DNA of 64,000 nt, from contig NZ_CP120997.1 of NCBI RefSeq assembly GCF_030719295.1, forward strand, positions 1,488,001 to 1,552,000. The letters are read 5' to 3'. The position numbers and the translations under genes were made by a program. This document shows, piece by piece, positions 60,543-64,000 of this stretch (position 1 is its first letter; the number at the start of each line of letters is the position of its first letter). The DNA is from Streptomyces sp. Mut1. GTDB lineage: Bacteria; Actinomycetota; Actinomycetes; Streptomycetales; Streptomycetaceae. The notes under the pieces were generated by a model. It was not told the origin of the DNA and did no database searches. It was given only the letters and a program-made list of their open reading frames with translations.

Positions 60543-61804
60543 CCCCGCTCATAGGCCGGCTCCTGGGCCGGCGGGCCCGGCTGCGCTGGCTGCACCTGAT
60601 CGTCGGCGGCGCCCTGCTCATGCCGTACTTCCTGGTCGGCACGGTGTTCGTCGGCTTGTACGCGCCCGACACGAACGTCTTCACCTCGCTCCCCGCCCAG
60701 CTCGCCGCTCTCGCCTGCGCCTTGCCGATGGCCGCCGTCACCGCCCTGCTGCCCACCGCCCGGCCCCTCTCGGTGGCCGCCGCCCGCGCCCTGTGCGGTC
60801 TCGCCCCGGACCGGCCGCTCGCGGACGGCCCCGGCCGTTCCCGGCAGGCGCGGGTCCGCTGCTCCGGCTGGTTCACGCTGCACGTCGGGCTCGGCGGCGT
60901 CATCAGCGGGATGACCCTGGCGCTCGTCCCGTTCGCCGTCTGCGTCATGGGGCTGCCGTTCCTCCCCGCCCTGCGCGACTCCTTCGTCCCGCACGTCCCC
61001 CCGGCCCTGGACCGGCCCTGGGTCCTGGTCCTCGCGCCCCCGGCCGGGGCGGCCATGCTCCTCGCGCTGGCGGGCTGCGCGACGGCGGCCGGGGCCCTGC
61101 TCGCCGGCCGGGCCCCGGTGCTGCTCGGCCCCACCCCGGACGACCGGCTGGCCGCCGCCGAACGCCGGGCCGCCGATCTCGCCGTACGCAACCGCCTCGC
61201 CCGCGAGCTGCACGACTCGGTCGGCCACGCGCTGAGCGCCGTCACCCTCCAGGCGGGGGCGGCCCGCCGGGTCCTGGACAGCGACCCGGAGTTCGCCCGG
61301 CGGGCGCTCACCGCGATCGAGGAGACCACGCGCCGCACGGTCGGCGAACTCGACGCGGTGCTCGGGCTGTTGCGGCAGGGCGGCGAAGGGCCCGGCACGC
61401 CCGCCGGACCGGGGCTCGAAGCGCTGGGCGGGCTGCTGGCCCGGTGCGGGGTGCCCGTGCGGTACACGGCCGACGGCGACCCGGGCACGGTCCCCGGACC
61501 GGTGTCGGCCGAGGCGTACCGGATCGTGCAGGAGGGACTGAGCAACGCGCTGCGGCACGGCGCGCCCGGTTCGCCGGTCCGGCTGCGCGTCGATGTCGGC
61601 CCCCGGGAGCTGGGGCTCGTCCTGGACAGCGCGCTCCCGCCGGGTCCGCCGGTGGCCCGCCCCGGTGGCGGGCGCGGCCTGACCGGCATCGCGGAGCGCG
61701 CCCTGCTGCTGGGCGGCACGACGGAGTCCGGGCCCCGCGACGACGGCGTGTGGCGGCTGGCCGCCCGCCTCCCCCTGGACACACCCGTGAAGGAGCGACG
61801 ATGA
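60539..61804 (+). CDS. Membrane sensor histidine kinase (HisKA_3 type)
   Basis: A 421-residue sensor kinase. The N-terminal ~190 residues contain four hydrophobic segments. The HisKA_3 site is NRLARELHDSVGHALSAVTLQAG, with the phospho-His. The HATPase has YRIVQEGLSNALRHG and GRGLTGIAERALLLGG. The canonical ATP-lid DxGxG is degraded (DSALPPG). The partner regulator overlaps by 4 nt. Confidence 0.92.
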   Translation: MTPLIGRLLGRRARLRWLHLIVGGALLMPYFLVGTVFVGLYAPDTNVFTSLPAQLAALACALPMAAVTALLPTARPLSVAAARALCGLAPDRPLADGPGRSRQARVRCSGWFTLHVGLGGVISGMTLALVPFAVCVMGLPFLPALRDSFVPHVPPALDRPWVLVLAPPAGAAMLLALAGCATAAGALLAGRAPVLLGPTPDDRLAAAERRAADLAVRNRLARELHDSVGHALSAVTLQAGAARRVLDSDPEFARRALTAIEETTRRTVGELDAVLGLLRQGGEGPGTPAGPGLEALGGLLARCGVPVRYTADGDPGTVPGPVSAEAYRIVQEGLSNALRHGAPGSPVRLRVDVGPRELGLVLDSALPPGPPVARPGGGRGLTGIAERALLLGGTTESGPRDDGVWRLAARLPLDTPVKERR

Positions 61805-62460
61805 GCACGACGGTCCGGATCGTCCTGGCCGACGACGAACAGATGGTGCGCACCGCCCTGCGGGCCATCCTGGACGCGGAGGACGGCCTGGAGGTGGTCG
61901 GGGAGGCCGCCACCGGCGCCGAGGCGGTCTCCGTGGTGCGGGCGCTGCGGCCCGATGTGGTGCTGATGGACGTCCGGATGCCCGAGACCGACGGCATCCG
62001 GGCCACCGAGCAGATCCTCGCCGGTCTCGACCCGGCCCCGCGCGTCCTGGTCGTCACCACCTTCGAGCACGACGCCTACGTGTACGAGGCGCTGCGCGCC
62101 GGGGCGGCGGGCTTCCTGCTGAAGCGGGCGGCGGCCGAGGAGATGGTGCGGGCGGTGCGGCTGGTGGCGTGCGGCGACTCGCTGCTCTTCCCGTCCGCCG
62201 TGCGGCGGCTGGCCGCCGCGTACGGGACGCCCCGGCCGGCCCCCGCCCCGCCCTGGGCCGCCCGGCTCACCGAGCGGGAGGCACAGGTGCTGCGGCTGAT
62301 GACGGCGGGGCTGACCAACGCGGAGATCGCCGGCCGGCTGGCGGTGGGCGCGGCGACGGCCAAGACGCATGTGGCCGCGGTCCTCGCGAAGACCGGGGCC
62401 CGGGACCGCACGCAGGCCGTCATCACGGCGTACGAGTCGGGGTTCGTCACGCCCGGCTGA
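61801..62460 (+). CDS. NarL-family response regulator
   Basis: A 219-residue regulator. The receiver has LADDEQ, phospho-acceptor Asp in VVLMDVRMPETDG, Thr in VVTTFEHD and Lys in LLKRA. The LuxR-type HTH is LTEREAQVLRLMTAGLTNAEIAGRLAVGAATAKTHVAAVL. GAAGGAG precedes the ATG. It is phosphorylated presumably by the overlapping kinase. Targets may include the operon and possibly the adjacent PBP gene. Confidence 0.95.
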   Translation: MSTTVRIVLADDEQMVRTALRAILDAEDGLEVVGEAATGAEAVSVVRALRPDVVLMDVRMPETDGIRATEQILAGLDPAPRVLVVTTFEHDAYVYEALRAGAAGFLLKRAAAEEMVRAVRLVACGDSLLFPSAVRRLAAAYGTPRPAPAPPWAARLTEREAQVLRLMTAGLTNAEIAGRLAVGAATAKTHVAAVLAKTGARDRTQAVITAYESGFVTPG

Positions 62461-62554
62461 GCGACCCGGCACCCGCTCCCGCCCACATGAGGAATCGGTG
62501 AGAAGCGGCACAACGGGGAACGAAGCGCCGGGCGCCGCTCGTCCCACCAGCGGG

Positions 62555-64000
62555 ATGAACAAGACGATCAGGCGCGCCTCGGTCTTCTGCCTGCTGCTGG
62601 TCCTCGCCCTCCTGGGGCGGGCGACCTGGGTGCAGGCGTACCAGGCACGGGCGCTCGCAGACGACGACCACAACCGGCGGAAGACCATCGCGCAGTACGC
62701 GCAGCCGCTGGGCGACATCATCGTGGCCGGCTCCCCGGTCACGGGCTCGAAGAGGACGGAGGGCAGCGACCTCGCGTACAAGCGGACCTACCCGCGAGGT
62801 GACCTCTACGCGGCCGTAACCGGCTACGGCTCGCAGGCGTACGGCTCCACCCAGCTCGAAGGGATCTACAGCTCGGTCCTCGACGGCACCGACGACCGGC
62901 TGAAGAATCCGCTGGACGTGCTGACCGGCAAGCAGGCCGAGCCCGGCGACGTCGTGACCACGATCGACCCGGACGTCCAGAAGGCGGCGCGCGACGCGCT
63001 CGGTGACGACAAGGGCGCGGCCGTGGCGATCGACCCGCGGAGCGGACAGATCCTCGGCATGGTCTCCTCGCCCTCCTACGACCCGTCCACGATCAGCGGG
63101 ACCAACGACGGCGACACCTGGCAGAAGCTGCTCACCGACCCGGACAAGCCGCTGGTCAACCGGGCGCTGCGGCAGCCGCTGGCGCCCGGTTCGACGTTCA
63201 AGCTGGTGGTGGCGTCCGCCGCGCTGGAAAACGGCCTCTACGGCTCGGTCGACGAGCCGACGAAGAGCCCCAGCCCGTACACGCTGCCCGGCACCAGCAC
63301 CCCCCTGAGGAACGAGAGCGCCTCCGCCCCCTGCGAGAACGCCTCGCTGCGCGTGGCGCTCCAGTACTCGTGCAACAACGTCTTCGGCAAGGTCGCCGCC
63401 GACCTCGGGCAGGACAAGGTGCGGGCGATGGCGGAGAAGTTCGGCTTCAACACCGAGAAGCTCGACGTGCCGGTCCGGGCCTCGAAGAGCGTGTACCCGA
63501 CGGAGATGGACAAGGCGCAGACGGCGCTCACCGGCATCGGCCAGTTCGAGGTGACCGCCACCCCGTTGCAGATGGCGATGGTCTCGGCGGCCCTGGCCAA
63601 CGGCGGTGAGCTGGCCGCCCCGCACATGGTCTCCAAGGTGACCGACGGGGACGGCGGCACCCTGGAGGACTTCGCGGACGGCGACACGGAGCGCATCGTC
63701 TCCGCGTCCACCGCCGAGCAGCTGCGCAGCGCCATGGTCACCGTGGTGGAGCAGGGCACCGGCACCAACGCCCGGATCTCCGGCGCCGAGGTGGGCGGCA
63801 AGACGGGCACCGCCGAGAACGGCGTGGACAACAGCAACACCCCGTACGCCTGGTTCACCTCGTACGCGAAGTCCGGCGGCCAGGCGGTGGCGGTCGCGGT
63901 GGTCGTGGAGGACTCCGGCGCGGCTGCATCCGAGGTCAGCGGCAACGGCCTCGCGGCGCCGATCGCCCGGAAGATGATGGAGGCTGCGCTGCGGCGGTAG
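62555..64000 (+). CDS. Class B penicillin-binding protein (PbpA-like transpeptidase)
   Basis: A 481-residue peptidoglycan transpeptidase, complete, ending with the TAG at the last base. It has an N-terminal signal anchor (RRASVFCLLLVLALLGRATW), a ~150-residue dimerisation domain, then the catalytic motifs Ser213 (GSTFK), SCN (YSCNN) and KTG (VGGKTGTAEN). It resembles actinobacterial PbpA-type proteins. An in-frame GTG at 62498 with GAGGA would add 19 residues; the ATG is preferred because MNKTIRR is family-typical. No ftsW-like gene is adjacent in this window. Confidence 0.93.
   Translation: MNKTIRRASVFCLLLVLALLGRATWVQAYQARALADDDHNRRKTIAQYAQPLGDIIVAGSPVTGSKRTEGSDLAYKRTYPRGDLYAAVTGYGSQAYGSTQLEGIYSSVLDGTDDRLKNPLDVLTGKQAEPGDVVTTIDPDVQKAARDALGDDKGAAVAIDPRSGQILGMVSSPSYDPSTISGTNDGDTWQKLLTDPDKPLVNRALRQPLAPGSTFKLVVASAALENGLYGSVDEPTKSPSPYTLPGTSTPLRNESASAPCENASLRVALQYSCNNVFGKVAADLGQDKVRAMAEKFGFNTEKLDVPVRASKSVYPTEMDKAQTALTGIGQFEVTATPLQMAMVSAALANGGELAAPHMVSKVTDGDGGTLEDFADGDTERIVSASTAEQLRSAMVTVVEQGTGTNARISGAEVGGKTGTAENGVDNSNTPYAWFTSYAKSGGQAVAVAVVVEDSGAAASEVSGNGLAAPIARKMMEAALRR

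Overview
The window is chromosomal DNA from a high-GC actinomycete, almost certainly a Streptomyces. GC is very high throughout, GTG starts and GGAGG-type ribosome sites are common, and start/stop overlaps of the ATGA type are frequent. It carries gene sets I recognise from Streptomyces: a 6C RNA, an Asp23-type gene cluster, a pit - cobalamin - ectoine block that from memory resembles the S. coelicolor SCO1845-SCO1867 region, and LAXTG cell-wall anchoring. No tRNA, rRNA, CRISPR array or prophage was seen. The only mobile trace is a 169-bp palindromic MITE-like element.

Layout. 0-7.5 kb: end of a butanediol dehydrogenase, GlsB-type and DUF3099 membrane proteins, a 6C RNA, moaA, an acetate-type symporter with its DUF485 partner, and a secreted subtilisin-like protease. 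7.5-13.8 kb: a DosS/DosR-like (OsdK/OsdR-like) redox two-component system with a frameshifted flavohemoprotein, a Rossmann-like protein and a PNPOx-fold protein. Three copies of GGGCC-N4-GGCCC in its promoters look like regulator boxes. 13.8-25 kb: lysoplasmalogenase, fatty acid hydroxylase, VIT transporter, exonuclease-BRCT protein, SURF1, GH15 trehalase, an SDR, an Asp23/AmaP cluster and an enoyl-CoA hydratase. 25-31.6 kb: a small HTH protein, an ABC-F ATPase with a possible leader peptide, a VOC protein, a helical conserved protein, a hydrolase and a class II aldolase.

31.6-43.2 kb: a phosphate transporter behind a PHO-box-like repeat, then a cobalamin riboswitch followed by a 28-codon ORF and the overlapping run cobD-cobQ-chelatase-cobO-cobB. 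A ZIP transporter, a CbiG-C/CobE-like protein and a CobC-like enzyme come next. CobB contains an in-frame repeat-derived linker. A 37-39 bp minisatellite follows cobC. 43.2-50.6 kb: an LAETG surface protein, an amidohydrolase, a class V aminotransferase and ectABCD, which makes ectoine and 5-hydroxyectoine, bounded by strong hairpins. 50.6-64 kb: a membrane-anchored unknown, a VOC-mycothiol-enzyme fusion, a possible glycosidase remnant, a PLP enzyme, a DsbA-family protein, GNAT and S51 proteins, an aldehyde dehydrogenase - DUF1349 pair opposite an IclR regulator, a membrane protein - histidine kinase - response regulator operon, and a class B penicillin-binding protein ending at the last base.

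The most noteworthy observations are the redox locus with repeated boxes, a MITE and a frameshift; the small ORF between the cobalamin riboswitch and cobD; the repeat captured inside CobB; and the minisatellite after cobC. I saw no clearly new multi-gene system.
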